64,000 nt of DNA from JADJRG01 sp964474905 (GTDB taxonomy: Bacteria > Myxococcota_A > Polyangia > Nannocystales > Nannocystaceae), in the NCBI GenBank assembly GCA_964474905.1, contig CAYYUP010000002.1, positions 1-64,000 on the forward strand. The letters run 5' to 3'. Under the pieces are notes generated by a model. That model saw only the letters and a list, made by a program, of their open reading frames with translations, was not told the origin of the DNA and made no database searches. Positions within the stretch are counted from its first letter, which is position 1, and every line of letters begins with the position of its first letter. This document shows positions 41,370 to 49,462 of the stretch, piece by piece. A program made the translations under genes and the position numbers.

Positions 41370-41669
41370 ATGAAGATTCAACTCGACCGTTTTTTGGCTA
41401 CAACTGCATTCATCGCAGCCACCGCTGTGGGCGCTGGCTGCGGCTCGAAGGACGAAAAAAAGAAGGACGAGGCCAAGTCTGAGGCCAAGGCCGAGGAGGC
41501 GAAGCCCGCGGAGGAGGCCAAACCAGCCGAGGCAAAGCCGGCCGAGGAGGCAAAGCCGGCCGATGAGGCGAAGCCTGCCGAGGGCGACAAGTCGGCGGAG
41601 GAGGCCGTTGTTGATGGTGCTGGCGCAGCCAAGCTGCCGCCGCCGACTGAAGAAAGCCCCAGCTGGTAG
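41370..41669 (+). CDS. Small lipoprotein with Glu-Ala-Lys-Pro repeat tail
   Basis: The 99-residue product has signal peptide KIQLDRFLATTAFIAATAVGAGC with lipobox GAGC, followed by a low-complexity region of EEAKPA/EEAKPAD repeats (about 40-80) rich in Glu, Ala, Lys and Pro, and a short PPPTEESPSW end. Such charged, extended tails are typical of outer-membrane spacer or periplasm-spanning lipoproteins. Start ATG 41370 has a purine-rich GGGAGC upstream. No enzymatic domain is present. It is divergent from the M50B gene. Confidence 0.75.
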   Translation: MKIQLDRFLATTAFIAATAVGAGCGSKDEKKKDEAKSEAKAEEAKPAEEAKPAEAKPAEEAKPADEAKPAEGDKSAEEAVVDGAGAAKLPPPTEESPSW

Positions 41670-41670
41670 C

Positions 41671-41690
41671 GTTGCGCGCAGGTGCGCAAC
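41671..41690. terminator. Hairpin in the convergent gap before cobA-hemD end
   Basis: GTTGCGC, loop GCAGGT, GCGCAAC gives a perfect 7-bp stem 1 nt after the small lipoprotein stop. Confidence 0.5.
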
Positions 41691-41758
41691 TCGCGCGCCT
41701 TATTAAACGAGTTTCGCTCACGGATATCGCCATGGTGAAGACCGCGAGCGTTCGCCCA

Positions 41759-43321
41759 CTATGATGATAGTTTGGGCTTCGGTCCGCAGACCTCGAGGAT
41801 CGCCGCGAGCATCGACGCATCGTCGGTCGAGACGGCGACCCTGTCGACGCGAATGCCGATAGCAGCTGCGGCCGCGGCCGTCACCGGCCCGAGGGCGATC
41901 ACCTGAGCGCGGGCGAGGATCGCCCGTGTCTCGTCGGCGCCTGCGTGCTCGGTCATCGTCTCGACAAAATGACGGGCAGATTTTCCGCTGGCAAAGGCGA
42001 TCGCATCGCAGCCCTCGCCGCCCTCGCTGGGGGCGCGCAGCGATCGCACGAGCATCGTCGGCACCTTGGGGCGGATGGTGCGATAGCCGATGGCCAGGTG
42101 GTAGTCGCCGCCGGCCCCCTGGATCGCGGCTTGGAGCAGCGCTCGGCCCTCGTCGGCGCGCACGTGCAACCAGCTCTGTGTCAGCAGCCGGCGGGCACGC
42201 AACTCATCGCAAAGCCCCTCTGCACGCGGCTCCGTCGGGATCAGATCGGGTCGAAGACCGCGGGCTTCGCAGTGCTTGGCAGTGCCGGTGCCGATCACCG
42301 CCACGGTCTTGCCGCTGAGGCTGCGGGCATCCTGGCCGGTCGCACGCAGGGCATCAAAGAAGGCCTCGACGCCGTTGGGGCTCGAGAGAATTAGACCGTC
42401 GCGCGCTGGCAGCTCGGCGACCTCCCGGGCGAGCGCGTCGGCGTCGTCGGGCGGTGCGATCGCCAGGCAGGGAAAGGCCACCGCATCGGCGCCCTTGGCC
42501 GCGAGCATGTGGATAAGCTCGCCCGCCTGGTGGTTTGCCCGGGTCACGATCACCCGGCGACCGAAGAGGGGGCGTCGCTCGAACCACTCGATACGCGCCC
42601 GCAGATCGACGACAGAGCCGACCACCAGCACCGCCGGAGCGCGCAGTCCTGCGGCCTCGGCCTCGTCGGCGATCGTTGCCAGAGTGGCAACCAGGGTCCT
42701 CATGATGCCGCGTGTGCCCCAGCGGATCAGCGCCGCGGGGGTCGTCTTATCGCGGCCGGCTTCGATCAATCGGGCTGCGTTCTTCCGGCAGTTGCGGACG
42801 CTCATCATCAGCACAATCGTACCTGCCCCCTTCGCCAGGTGGTCCCAGGCGACGTGCAGACCGCCCTTTTCGTAGGCCTCAAAGCCCGAGACGATGCTGA
42901 CTGCGGGAGTGTGATCGCGATGGGTGAGGGGGATGCCGGCCGCCTCTGCTGCGGCGATCGAAGCTGAGACTCCGGGGACAAATTCGTAGTCGATGCCGTG
43001 CTCCCGCAGCACCTCGGCCTCTTCGCAGCCGCGGCCAAAGATCATCGGATCGCCGCCCTTTAGGCGTACGACACGGCGCCCGGCCAGGGCTTCCTCCACC
43101 AGCAGTTCGTGGATCCGTGCCTGGTTGAGCTTGGTGCCGCTGCAGGGTCCGGCGATCCGCTGGTGGATCTCGACATCGGCTCGGCAGTGCATGAGCAGCG
43201 TCGGGTTGACGAGATAGTCGGCGATGACGACATCGGCGCGGCACAGACGATCGCGGCCGGCGAGGGTAAGGAGCTCAGGATCCCAGGGTCCTGCGCCGAC
43301 GATCGAGACGAAACCTGCCAT
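41759..43321 (-). CDS. cobA-hemD: Uroporphyrinogen-III C-methyltransferase / uroporphyrinogen-III synthase fusion
   Basis: The 520-residue bifunctional enzyme has an N-terminal SUMT domain (1-245): VSIVGAGPWDPELLTL, IADYLVNP, LKGGDPMIFGRGCEEAEVL, FVPGVSASIAAAEAAGIPLTHRD. The C-terminal HemD domain (about 250-520) opens with LFGRRVIVTRANHQAGELIHML. Together they cyclise hydroxymethylbilane to uroporphyrinogen III and methylate it towards sirohaem or cobalamin. ATG 43321 is preferred because GATACT ends 6 nt before it; the frame to 43363 has no homology. It is divergent from mnmG across 120 nt. Haem supply fits the many cytochromes nearby. Confidence 0.92.
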   Translation of the reverse strand: MAGFVSIVGAGPWDPELLTLAGRDRLCRADVVIADYLVNPTLLMHCRADVEIHQRIAGPCSGTKLNQARIHELLVEEALAGRRVVRLKGGDPMIFGRGCEEAEVLREHGIDYEFVPGVSASIAAAEAAGIPLTHRDHTPAVSIVSGFEAYEKGGLHVAWDHLAKGAGTIVLMMSVRNCRKNAARLIEAGRDKTTPAALIRWGTRGIMRTLVATLATIADEAEAAGLRAPAVLVVGSVVDLRARIEWFERRPLFGRRVIVTRANHQAGELIHMLAAKGADAVAFPCLAIAPPDDADALAREVAELPARDGLILSSPNGVEAFFDALRATGQDARSLSGKTVAVIGTGTAKHCEARGLRPDLIPTEPRAEGLCDELRARRLLTQSWLHVRADEGRALLQAAIQGAGGDYHLAIGYRTIRPKVPTMLVRSLRAPSEGGEGCDAIAFASGKSARHFVETMTEHAGADETRAILARAQVIALGPVTAAAAAAIGIRVDRVAVSTDDASMLAAILEVCGPKPKLSS

Positions 43322-43327
43322 CGCCGG

Positions 43328-43333
43328 AGTATC
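43328..43333 (-). promoter_or_regulatory. Putative -10 box (GATACT) of cobA-hemD, leaderless spacing
   Basis: GATACT ends 6 nt before ATG 43321. Confidence 0.3.
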
Positions 43334-43426
43334 CGAGATGGCGGTGGCGACGGCCAGGGGCAATGCGGATCGTGGAGCGCTTCGCGGGCCCTGTTATCGG
43401 GCTCGCGGTGGGCCGGTGGCCGCTGA

Positions 43427-43432
43427 TACCCT
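43427..43432 (+). promoter_or_regulatory. Putative -10 box (TACCCT) of mnmG, leaderless spacing
   Basis: TACCCT ends 9 nt before ATG 43442, and the spacer CCGCCGACG has no ribosome-binding site. Confidence 0.4.
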
Positions 43433-43441
43433 CCGCCGACG

Positions 43442-45223
43442 ATGTCGCATCGAACACTTCTTGTCGTCGGCGCTGGCCATGCCGGGCTCGAGGCGGCCTT
43501 CGCTGCAGCACGGGTGGCGGCGTCGCAGGGCGGCGATCGGCTGCACGTGCGCGTGGTTACCGGTCGCATCGATACGGTCGGCCAGACCCCCTGCAACCCG
43601 AGCATCGGCGGTGTGGCCAAGGGCCATCTGGTCAAAGAGATCGACGCGCTGGGCGGTTTTATGGGGCGGGCTGCCGACAGCTCGGCGATCCACGGGCGGA
43701 TCTTAAATCGCAGCAAGGGACCGGCTGTGCGGGCGACCCGGGTCCAGGTCGACAAGGCGCATTACGGCCGCCTCGCTCGCCAGGTCCTGCTCGCTCATCC
43801 GGGCATCGAGGTGATCGAGGGCTTGGTTGCGGCGATCGTTCTCGAGGGCCGTCGGCTGCTCGGCGTTGAGCTTGTCGACGGTTCCCGCATGTTGGCGGAC
43901 GCGCTTGTCATCACCACCGGGACCTTCCTCGGCGGGGTGCTGCACACGGGCGCCGAGCGGACCCCCGGCGGACGTGTCGGCGAGCCCCCGGCGACGACGC
44001 TCGCGGCCTCGCTTCGGGCCCTCGGCTTTACGCTTCGGCGGCTAAAGACGGGCACCCCCGCGCGCATCGATGGGCGCACGATCGCCTGGCAGGATCCGCG
44101 GGTCCGGCTCCAGCCGAGCGAGGTGCCGCTGCCTCAATTTTGTCTCTGTGATGACCTAGAGCCGCCGCCACAACCTTTGGCCGAGAACCCGTGCTACCTG
44201 ACGTGGACCTGCGAGGCCACGCACGCGCTCATCCGCAAGCACCTCCACGAGTCGGCGATCTACTCGGGTACGATCACCGGTCGTGGTCCCCGGTACTGTC
44301 CGTCGATCGAGGATAAAGTCGTGCGTTTCGCCGAGCGTCCGCGGCACAAAATCTTCCTCGAGCACGAGGGTCTCCACACCGACAGTGTCTACCCCAACGG
44401 CATCTCGAGCAGTCTGCCGGCGGCGGTGCAGGAGGCGATGATTCGGACAATCCCGGGGCTCGAGGCGGCGACGCTGCTCCTCCCAGGTTACGCCGTCGAG
44501 TACGACGCGGTCGATGCGAGGGCACTTGATCATCGCTTGGCGGCCAAGGACTACGAGGGGCTCTTCTTTGCGGGTCAGGTCAACGGCACCAGTGGGTACG
44601 AAGAGGCGGGCGCCCAGGGCCTGGTCGCCGGCACCAACGCGGCGCTTTGGTTGAGCGAGGCCGAGGCGCTCGTGATCGGCCGAGAGCAGGGCTACATGGG
44701 CGTATTGGTCGATGATCTCATCACTCAGGGATGTGACGAGCCCTACCGTATGTTTACTTCGCGTGCCGAATACCGACTGATGCTCCGCGAGGACAATGCT
44801 GACCGCCGTCTCTCCTTCCTGGCTAAAAAGACAGGTCTCATCAGCGAGGCGAGGTATCAGCGCAGCCTTGCCCGGGGCGCGGAAGTCGAGCGGGTGAGTG
44901 CAGCCCTCCGTCGGCGAGCGCAGCCGGTGGCGCCCGAGTGGATCCTCGAGCGGGCGCGGGCGGAGCTCTGCTACTCCGGGTACGTCGAGCGTCAGCGCCG
45001 GGAGATCCAGCGAATCCGGGGCGAGGGCACTCAAGATCTTCCTTTGGAGAGCGACCTCGACTACTTCGCACTCGCCGGCTTGACAAACGAAGCGGCCGAG
45101 AGACTCGTCGCGGTGCGGCCGACCAGTACAGGTCAGGCCGCGCGGATCCCGGGCATGACACCGGCCGCCCTTGTCTGTCTTTGGGCACATGCGCGGGCCG
45201 TCAAGCGTCGCTCGAAGCCCTAG
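43442..45223 (+). CDS. mnmG: tRNA uridine-5-carboxymethylaminomethyl modification enzyme MnmG (GidA)
   Basis: The 593-residue FAD enzyme acts with MnmE to modify wobble uridine 34. FAD-binding GAGHAGLEAAFAAARV is at residues 9-24. Family blocks include NPSIGGVAKGHLVKEIDALGG, GTFLGGVLHTG, LKTGTPARIDGRTI, YCPSIEDKVVRF, YPNGISSSLP, GTSGYEEAGAQGLVAGTNAA and DEPYRMFTSRAEYRLMLREDNAD. It is slightly shorter than E. coli MnmG (629). No mnmE, rsmG or parAB partner is next to it, unlike the usual gidA neighbourhood. Confidence 0.95.
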   Translation: MSHRTLLVVGAGHAGLEAAFAAARVAASQGGDRLHVRVVTGRIDTVGQTPCNPSIGGVAKGHLVKEIDALGGFMGRAADSSAIHGRILNRSKGPAVRATRVQVDKAHYGRLARQVLLAHPGIEVIEGLVAAIVLEGRRLLGVELVDGSRMLADALVITTGTFLGGVLHTGAERTPGGRVGEPPATTLAASLRALGFTLRRLKTGTPARIDGRTIAWQDPRVRLQPSEVPLPQFCLCDDLEPPPQPLAENPCYLTWTCEATHALIRKHLHESAIYSGTITGRGPRYCPSIEDKVVRFAERPRHKIFLEHEGLHTDSVYPNGISSSLPAAVQEAMIRTIPGLEAATLLLPGYAVEYDAVDARALDHRLAAKDYEGLFFAGQVNGTSGYEEAGAQGLVAGTNAALWLSEAEALVIGREQGYMGVLVDDLITQGCDEPYRMFTSRAEYRLMLREDNADRRLSFLAKKTGLISEARYQRSLARGAEVERVSAALRRRAQPVAPEWILERARAELCYSGYVERQRREIQRIRGEGTQDLPLESDLDYFALAGLTNEAAERLVAVRPTSTGQAARIPGMTPAALVCLWAHARAVKRRSKP

Positions 45224-45434
45224 TGAAGTCGTCGCCTTCGCAGGGTGTTCTCGAGGTCCGATCGGGCTGGCACGCAGACCCTGAAGGTCCTTTTGTACAG
45301 CGGCCAAGCGGGTTCCAGCGAGCAGCACGATTCGCATGTGAAAGCCTGTTCACGCTGCGTATCCACGCTTTTAACGGTCGCCTATCGATTCTGTCAGAGG
45401 AGCCCTGCGGGTACGAGCGCGCTCAGCTCTGGGG

Positions 45435-45440
45435 TATCGT
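45435..45440 (+). promoter_or_regulatory. Putative -10 box (TATCGT) for the gene at 45448, leaderless spacing
   Basis: TATCGT ends 7 nt before ATG 45448. Confidence 0.3.
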
Positions 45441-45447
45441 TGACGCC

Positions 45448-46146
45448 ATGGCGTTGATGGCACGCTTGGCGGTTCTCGTGGGTGGTCTCGGTCTCGTTGG
45501 TGCGAGCGGCGTGATCGATGCGGCGGCGGGTACCGAAGGGGCCGGTCTGGGGAGCGACGCCTCGATCTCCGAGGTGGCGTCATCGTTGGCACATACCCGT
45601 GCTCGTCAGCTCGTCTCCAAGGCTGCGGGGCGTGTCGATGCGGCGATCGTCGCCTCCACAGGATCTCCAGGGCAGCGCGCAGATGTCGAGATCCGGCGGC
45701 TCAGCAGCGCAGAGCGCCGGCAGATCCTGGGGGCAGAGCCCGGGAGATCCATCGATCTTCCGGTTCACGGCAGCGGCGTCGAAGATGCTTATCTAGAGCT
45801 CGTCTCCCGCGGTGGTCATGTCGATCTGCGCGGTGGGTACGCCCGTTTTAGTGGCGATGCGACGCTCTTTCGCGGGCCCCTTCGCCCCGCGGCGTACCTG
45901 GTCTTTAAGGCAGAAGCACATCACCGCTATTTGATCGAGTGCGGCGCCTGGGCGAGTGATCCGGTGGCGACGCTCTCGGCGAGTGACGGCGAGGCGGTCT
46001 TTGAGGTCCGGGCGGACCAGCGTGTGAGTCTCCTCTACCGCAGCGCGAACAATGGGGACGCTGCAAAGCGGGTCACTGTGGTCATCAGCGCCGATCGTCC
46101 AGAGTGGTTCCTTGAGGGTTGTGAGCTCTCATCGGCGGAGTTCTAG
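45448..46146 (+). CDS. Secreted protein of unknown function
   Basis: The 232-residue product begins with a signal-like segment (MALMARLAVLVGGLGLVGASGVIDAAAG, probable cleavage after AAA). The mature part has no recognised domain. The C-terminal half (AYLELVSRGGHVDLRGGYARF, AAYLVFKAEAHHRYLIECGAWASD, VFEVRADQRVSLLYRSANNG) looks like a beta sandwich and is reminiscent of pre-peptidase C-terminal (PPC) domains. Start ATG 45448 is supported by TATCGT upstream; the frame stays open further upstream through the mnmG 3' end without coding sense. The 224-nt gap before it shows nothing else. Confidence 0.6.
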   Translation: MALMARLAVLVGGLGLVGASGVIDAAAGTEGAGLGSDASISEVASSLAHTRARQLVSKAAGRVDAAIVASTGSPGQRADVEIRRLSSAERRQILGAEPGRSIDLPVHGSGVEDAYLELVSRGGHVDLRGGYARFSGDATLFRGPLRPAAYLVFKAEAHHRYLIECGAWASDPVATLSASDGEAVFEVRADQRVSLLYRSANNGDAAKRVTVVISADRPEWFLEGCELSSAEF

Positions 46147-46247
46147 CGCGAGAAGTTCGGCGCTAAGGGCGCGGGGAGGCTGAGAATACAGGTGCTCTGG
46201 GGGCATTGCTCGCTGGCGCTCCGGGGGCTCGGCTGGTAGCGTTCGCC

Positions 46248-46263
46248 AGCGCGTAAACGCGCT
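46248..46263. other. Small hairpin upstream of the phosphoesterase gene
   Basis: AGCGCG, loop TAAA, CGCGCT. A 6-bp stem with a tetraloop, 33 nt before ATG 46296. It could end the previous transcript or sit in the leader. Confidence 0.3.
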
Positions 46264-46295
46264 CCACTGTCTGCCCCACGGAGTGAACTCTGCCG

Positions 46296-47489
46296 ATGTC
46301 CCGCTCGCATTTTTGTACGCCCCTTCTGACCTTTGCGTTTCTACTCGCTGCCTGTTCTTCGGACCCAGGCGACGCCGGCTCCGAGGGCGCGACCTCTAAC
46401 TCTGCGGGTTCATCGAGCACGAGCGCCTCGGCCGGTAGCACCAGCCATTCCGCCACCGATCCGACGGCGAGTAGTGGCGGCAGTGGCTCTGAGAGCGCGA
46501 CTTCGGGAACGAGCGCGGGCTCGACCGGGGCGTCGACCGAGGCGCCGACCTCGGGTCCGGGCTCGACAGGCTCGACAGGCTCGACGGGCTCGACAGGCGA
46601 TACGACCGGCGATACGACCGGTACTACGACCGGCGGCATGCCCGGTGAGCCGGTGCGCTTTGTTGTTCTCGGCGACGGCGGCGAGGGCAACGACAACCAA
46701 TACATGGTTGCCGCTGAGATCGAGCAGGTCTGCGCGGTGCGGGGCTGCGACTTCGCCCTCTACCTCGGCGATAACTTTTACGACGATGGGGTCGAGGCGG
46801 TCGATGACAGCCAGTTCGTGACCAAGTTTGAGCTGCCCTACGCCGACCTCGACTTCCCTTTCTATGTGGTCTTTGGCAACCACGATTACGGCCTCATGTC
46901 CTGGGATTGGTACAAGGCCGACTTCGAGATCGAGTACACGGAGTACAGCGATAAATGGGTGCTGCCGAGCGTCTACTACAACTTCGTCGTCGGCGACGTG
47001 GAGTTCTTGGCCCTCGATACCACCCGCCTGATGTGGGACATGGGCACCAAGGATCAGGCATTCTGGCTCAAGGGCAAGAATATCGACACTGAGACGAAGT
47101 GGCGCGTCGCCTTTGGCCACCACCCCTACGTCTCCGACGGCGCCCACGGCAATGCCGGCCATTACGAGGGATGGAACTTTCCGCCTCAGCTCGCAGGCTC
47201 TGTGGTCAAAGAGTTTTTTGACGAAGGGATCTGCGAGAAGTTCGACATCTACTTTAGCGGTCACGACCACAATCGGCAGTGGCATGAGCCCCATTGTGGC
47301 GTCGAATTTGTCGTCTCCGGGGCCGCCGCCAAGAACACCGACTTCAAGTTCCACGACGACAACAAGGTCTTCTGGGAAGACGACCAGGTGCCGGGATTCC
47401 TCTGGGTCGAGATCGATGGCAATACCCTGAGCGGCGCCTTTTATGACCGCGACGGCAATCTGGACTTCGAGCGCTCGTTTACCAAATAG
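46296..47489 (+). CDS. Metallophosphoesterase lipoprotein (purple-acid-phosphatase-like)
   Basis: The 397-residue protein begins with signal peptide SRSHFCTPLLTFAFLLAAC (lipobox LAAC) and a Ser/Thr/Gly linker of about 95 residues. The calcineurin-like domain carries all dimetal motifs: VLGDGGEGND, YLGDNFYDDG, FGNHDYG, AFGHHPYVSDG and FSGHDHNRQW. The layout GD-GDNFYxxG-GNHDY-GHHP-GHDH is that of tartrate-resistant acid phosphatase (ACP5-like) enzymes. It probably removes phosphate from extracellular substrates. It is distinct from alkaline phosphatases. It converges with the membrane-protein end of the six-gene operon across 25 nt. Confidence 0.87.
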   Translation: MSRSHFCTPLLTFAFLLAACSSDPGDAGSEGATSNSAGSSSTSASAGSTSHSATDPTASSGGSGSESATSGTSAGSTGASTEAPTSGPGSTGSTGSTGSTGDTTGDTTGTTTGGMPGEPVRFVVLGDGGEGNDNQYMVAAEIEQVCAVRGCDFALYLGDNFYDDGVEAVDDSQFVTKFELPYADLDFPFYVVFGNHDYGLMSWDWYKADFEIEYTEYSDKWVLPSVYYNFVVGDVEFLALDTTRLMWDMGTKDQAFWLKGKNIDTETKWRVAFGHHPYVSDGAHGNAGHYEGWNFPPQLAGSVVKEFFDEGICEKFDIYFSGHDHNRQWHEPHCGVEFVVSGAAAKNTDFKFHDDNKVFWEDDQVPGFLWVEIDGNTLSGAFYDRDGNLDFERSFTK

Positions 47490-47514
47490 TAAAAGCACGC
47501 CCGCGAGGGCTCGT

Positions 47515-49044
47515 TTACTCTCCGGCGCCGAGGTTTCGGCGCTGGAGTTCGATCGCACTCTCGTCACCGACGGCCTGGGCCTCGGCGAGTAACCAGCGGA
47601 AGATCGGCGTTGAGATGCCGTATTCGCGGCGTTCGTTCCACAGCCAGACGGCGAAGGAGCAAGCGATGCGGTGGACCTCGGGGAACATCAGGCGGCGCAG
47701 ATCGATGCCGCCCAGGCGACCGGCGAGTTCGTAACGCTGGGCGAGCAGGGCCCACTCGCGCCACTCGTCGACCGCCGGTAGCTCGGACCTGCTGTCGCTC
47801 CGTCGGCCAAGGCACTCGGAGAGCTCTTCGACCTCGTCAAGCATGCGGCTGCGGACAACCAGCGATACGCGTCGACTCAGTTCTCCAAATTCGGAGATGT
47901 GCTCGGCGAGGGGCACGGCGGCGCGAATCGTCAGCTCTGCGAGATCGTCGGCGACCTCCGCCAAGAAGTGCTCGCGCAGGACCGCAGCCTTGGTGGCGAT
48001 GCCGAGGATCGAGGCTCGCGCGTTGCAGTGCTCTTGGAGTTCGCCGCTGCGATAGGCGACGTCCCAGGCCTGCAGAAGGGTGATCAAGCGATCTGGCACA
48101 AGGCGCAGGTGCAGGGGATCGCGGGCGCTCCAATGGGCGTGCAAGACGATCGCGCGGGCGAGCTTTGCCTCCGGCAGCTCCGGCAGTTCGTCGACGCCCA
48201 AGGCCGCGTTCTCGGTCTCACCGGCGGCGTAACGCCGGGGGTGCAGGGCCTGCGGGATCACTCGGGCTCTCTCGAAAAGCGGCCGCGTCTGTTGGTGGCC
48301 GGGGCAGAGGAGCCAGAGGAGCCAGAGACCGGTGTCGGTCGCCGAGTGGGCACCGGTGAAGCGACCGGCGATCGCGACCAAAAAGCGCGCCCGCAGGCTG
48401 ATCGTCGGCCAGGGCTCGCTGCCGATCGAGGCGACCTGTCGCCAGGCCCCGCGGACGGCTGCGTCTGCGATCAGCCACTCGCGGGCGATCGTCTGGGCGC
48501 GGGGGATCGCCTTCTTGCCCTCGATCAGGAGGGCGCCTCGCAGGAGTTCGCGGGCGTTGGTGAGGTCGCCCCGGCTCGCCGCGATCAACCCGGCGGCGCT
48601 GATACCTGCGGTACCGATCGCCTTTGCATCGGCGATCTCTGCGCTGATCGTCGAGGCCGCGGATGGATCGTGTGTTTCGCGGCGGAGGAGGGCAAGCGCG
48701 CCCGCGAGGCAGGCACCTCCCTCGGGATCGCGCTGCCAGGTCGTCGAATGGCGGGCGAGGTAGGAGGCGCTCCGCCAGGCGCCGAGGGGGATCGCGATCA
48801 CCTGTGCGAGAGGCCAGCCGAGCACGCTGCGCATGGCGTGCGCGAACGCCAGGGCGACCAGGGCAAAGGCCACGAAGAGGATCGCCAGGGCGATCACGAG
48901 GTCGGGGCCGCTAAAGATCTGGGCGTCACTCAGGGTCTCGATCAGCACAGGTGCCAGCCAGCCTCCGGAGATCGCAGCCCCGAGGCCGAGCAGCGTGTGC
49001 TCGATCTTTTCGGCGGTCGACAGGGACTCCGCTGCGGGGATCAT
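47515..49044 (-). CDS. Membrane protein of unknown function, last gene of the PilZ-sigma-Hsp70 operon
   Basis: The 509-residue protein has two or three N-terminal TM segments (about 18-42, 48-72, 75-93), followed by a large soluble helical domain rich in Ala, Leu and Arg with no recognised motif (ARELLRGALLIEGKKAIPRAQTIAREW resembles TPR or Sel1-like helices). ATG 49044 overlaps the stop of the J-like gene as ATGA, implying translational coupling; the frame could also begin at TTG 49056. The membrane anchor together with Hsp70/J-like partners suggests it tethers the chaperones at the membrane. The function is unknown. Confidence 0.7.
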   Translation of the reverse strand: MIPAAESLSTAEKIEHTLLGLGAAISGGWLAPVLIETLSDAQIFSGPDLVIALAILFVAFALVALAFAHAMRSVLGWPLAQVIAIPLGAWRSASYLARHSTTWQRDPEGGACLAGALALLRRETHDPSAASTISAEIADAKAIGTAGISAAGLIAASRGDLTNARELLRGALLIEGKKAIPRAQTIAREWLIADAAVRGAWRQVASIGSEPWPTISLRARFLVAIAGRFTGAHSATDTGLWLLWLLCPGHQQTRPLFERARVIPQALHPRRYAAGETENAALGVDELPELPEAKLARAIVLHAHWSARDPLHLRLVPDRLITLLQAWDVAYRSGELQEHCNARASILGIATKAAVLREHFLAEVADDLAELTIRAAVPLAEHISEFGELSRRVSLVVRSRMLDEVEELSECLGRRSDSRSELPAVDEWREWALLAQRYELAGRLGGIDLRRLMFPEVHRIACSFAVWLWNERREYGISTPIFRWLLAEAQAVGDESAIELQRRNLGAGE

Positions 49045-49460
49045 CGGCGCCTCCAACCGAAGAGCGCAAAGGCCTCAGGGAAGCCTGGATCGCCCTCTGT
49101 TGTGGATTCTGTGGCTTTTTCGGCTGCTGCGGCCGAGGAGGCGCGATAGGGGTCGCGGCTAGCCGCGGGGTCCCTGTCGTCGGTTGTTACGGCGGCGCTG
49201 CCTGTGCCGGCCTGGGCCCAAAGCTCGTGCAGCAGCCGTCGCTCGGGGATCCGCAGCTCGGCGAGCGCTGCACGTACGGCCTCTTGGGTCCTGGGACGCG
49301 GACCTAGGGGGGTCTCGTAGGTCGCCGTGGAGCGCAGGCCGAGTTCCAGCATGCCGAGCAATTTGTTGCCCTCGCGTTCGATCTCGGCGCGGGTCCCTTC
49401 GGTCGAGACGCCGAGGATAAAGAAGGGGTTATCGGCGAAGTGATCGGGCGCGGTGCTCAT
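49041..49460 (-). CDS. J-like small protein next to an Hsp70
   Basis: The 139-residue protein opens with HFADNPFFILGVSTEGTRAEIEREGNKLLGMLELG. The NPFxILGVsxxatraEIerexnkLL pattern matches helix I and II of DnaJ-like N-termini, although the HPD tripeptide is absent. The next block (GPRPRTQEAVRAALAELRIPERRLLHELWAQ) looks like helices III and IV. The C-terminal third is disordered. Absence of HPD means it should not stimulate ATPase in the classical way, so it may be an adaptor. It starts 2 nt after the Hsp70 stop. The large upstream ORF in this frame is a shadow of Hsp70. Confidence 0.65.
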   Translation of the reverse strand: MSTAPDHFADNPFFILGVSTEGTRAEIEREGNKLLGMLELGLRSTATYETPLGPRPRTQEAVRAALAELRIPERRLLHELWAQAGTGSAAVTTDDRDPAASRDPYRASSAAAAEKATESTTEGDPGFPEAFALFGWRRR

Positions 49461-49462
49461 CG

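Noticed and set aside
46410..47567. Long minus-strand open frame (385 codons) opposite the phosphoesterase
   Set aside because: The plus-strand frame has a lipobox and all metallophosphoesterase motifs. The minus frame is its mirror, with low-complexity Ala/Arg runs from the linker.
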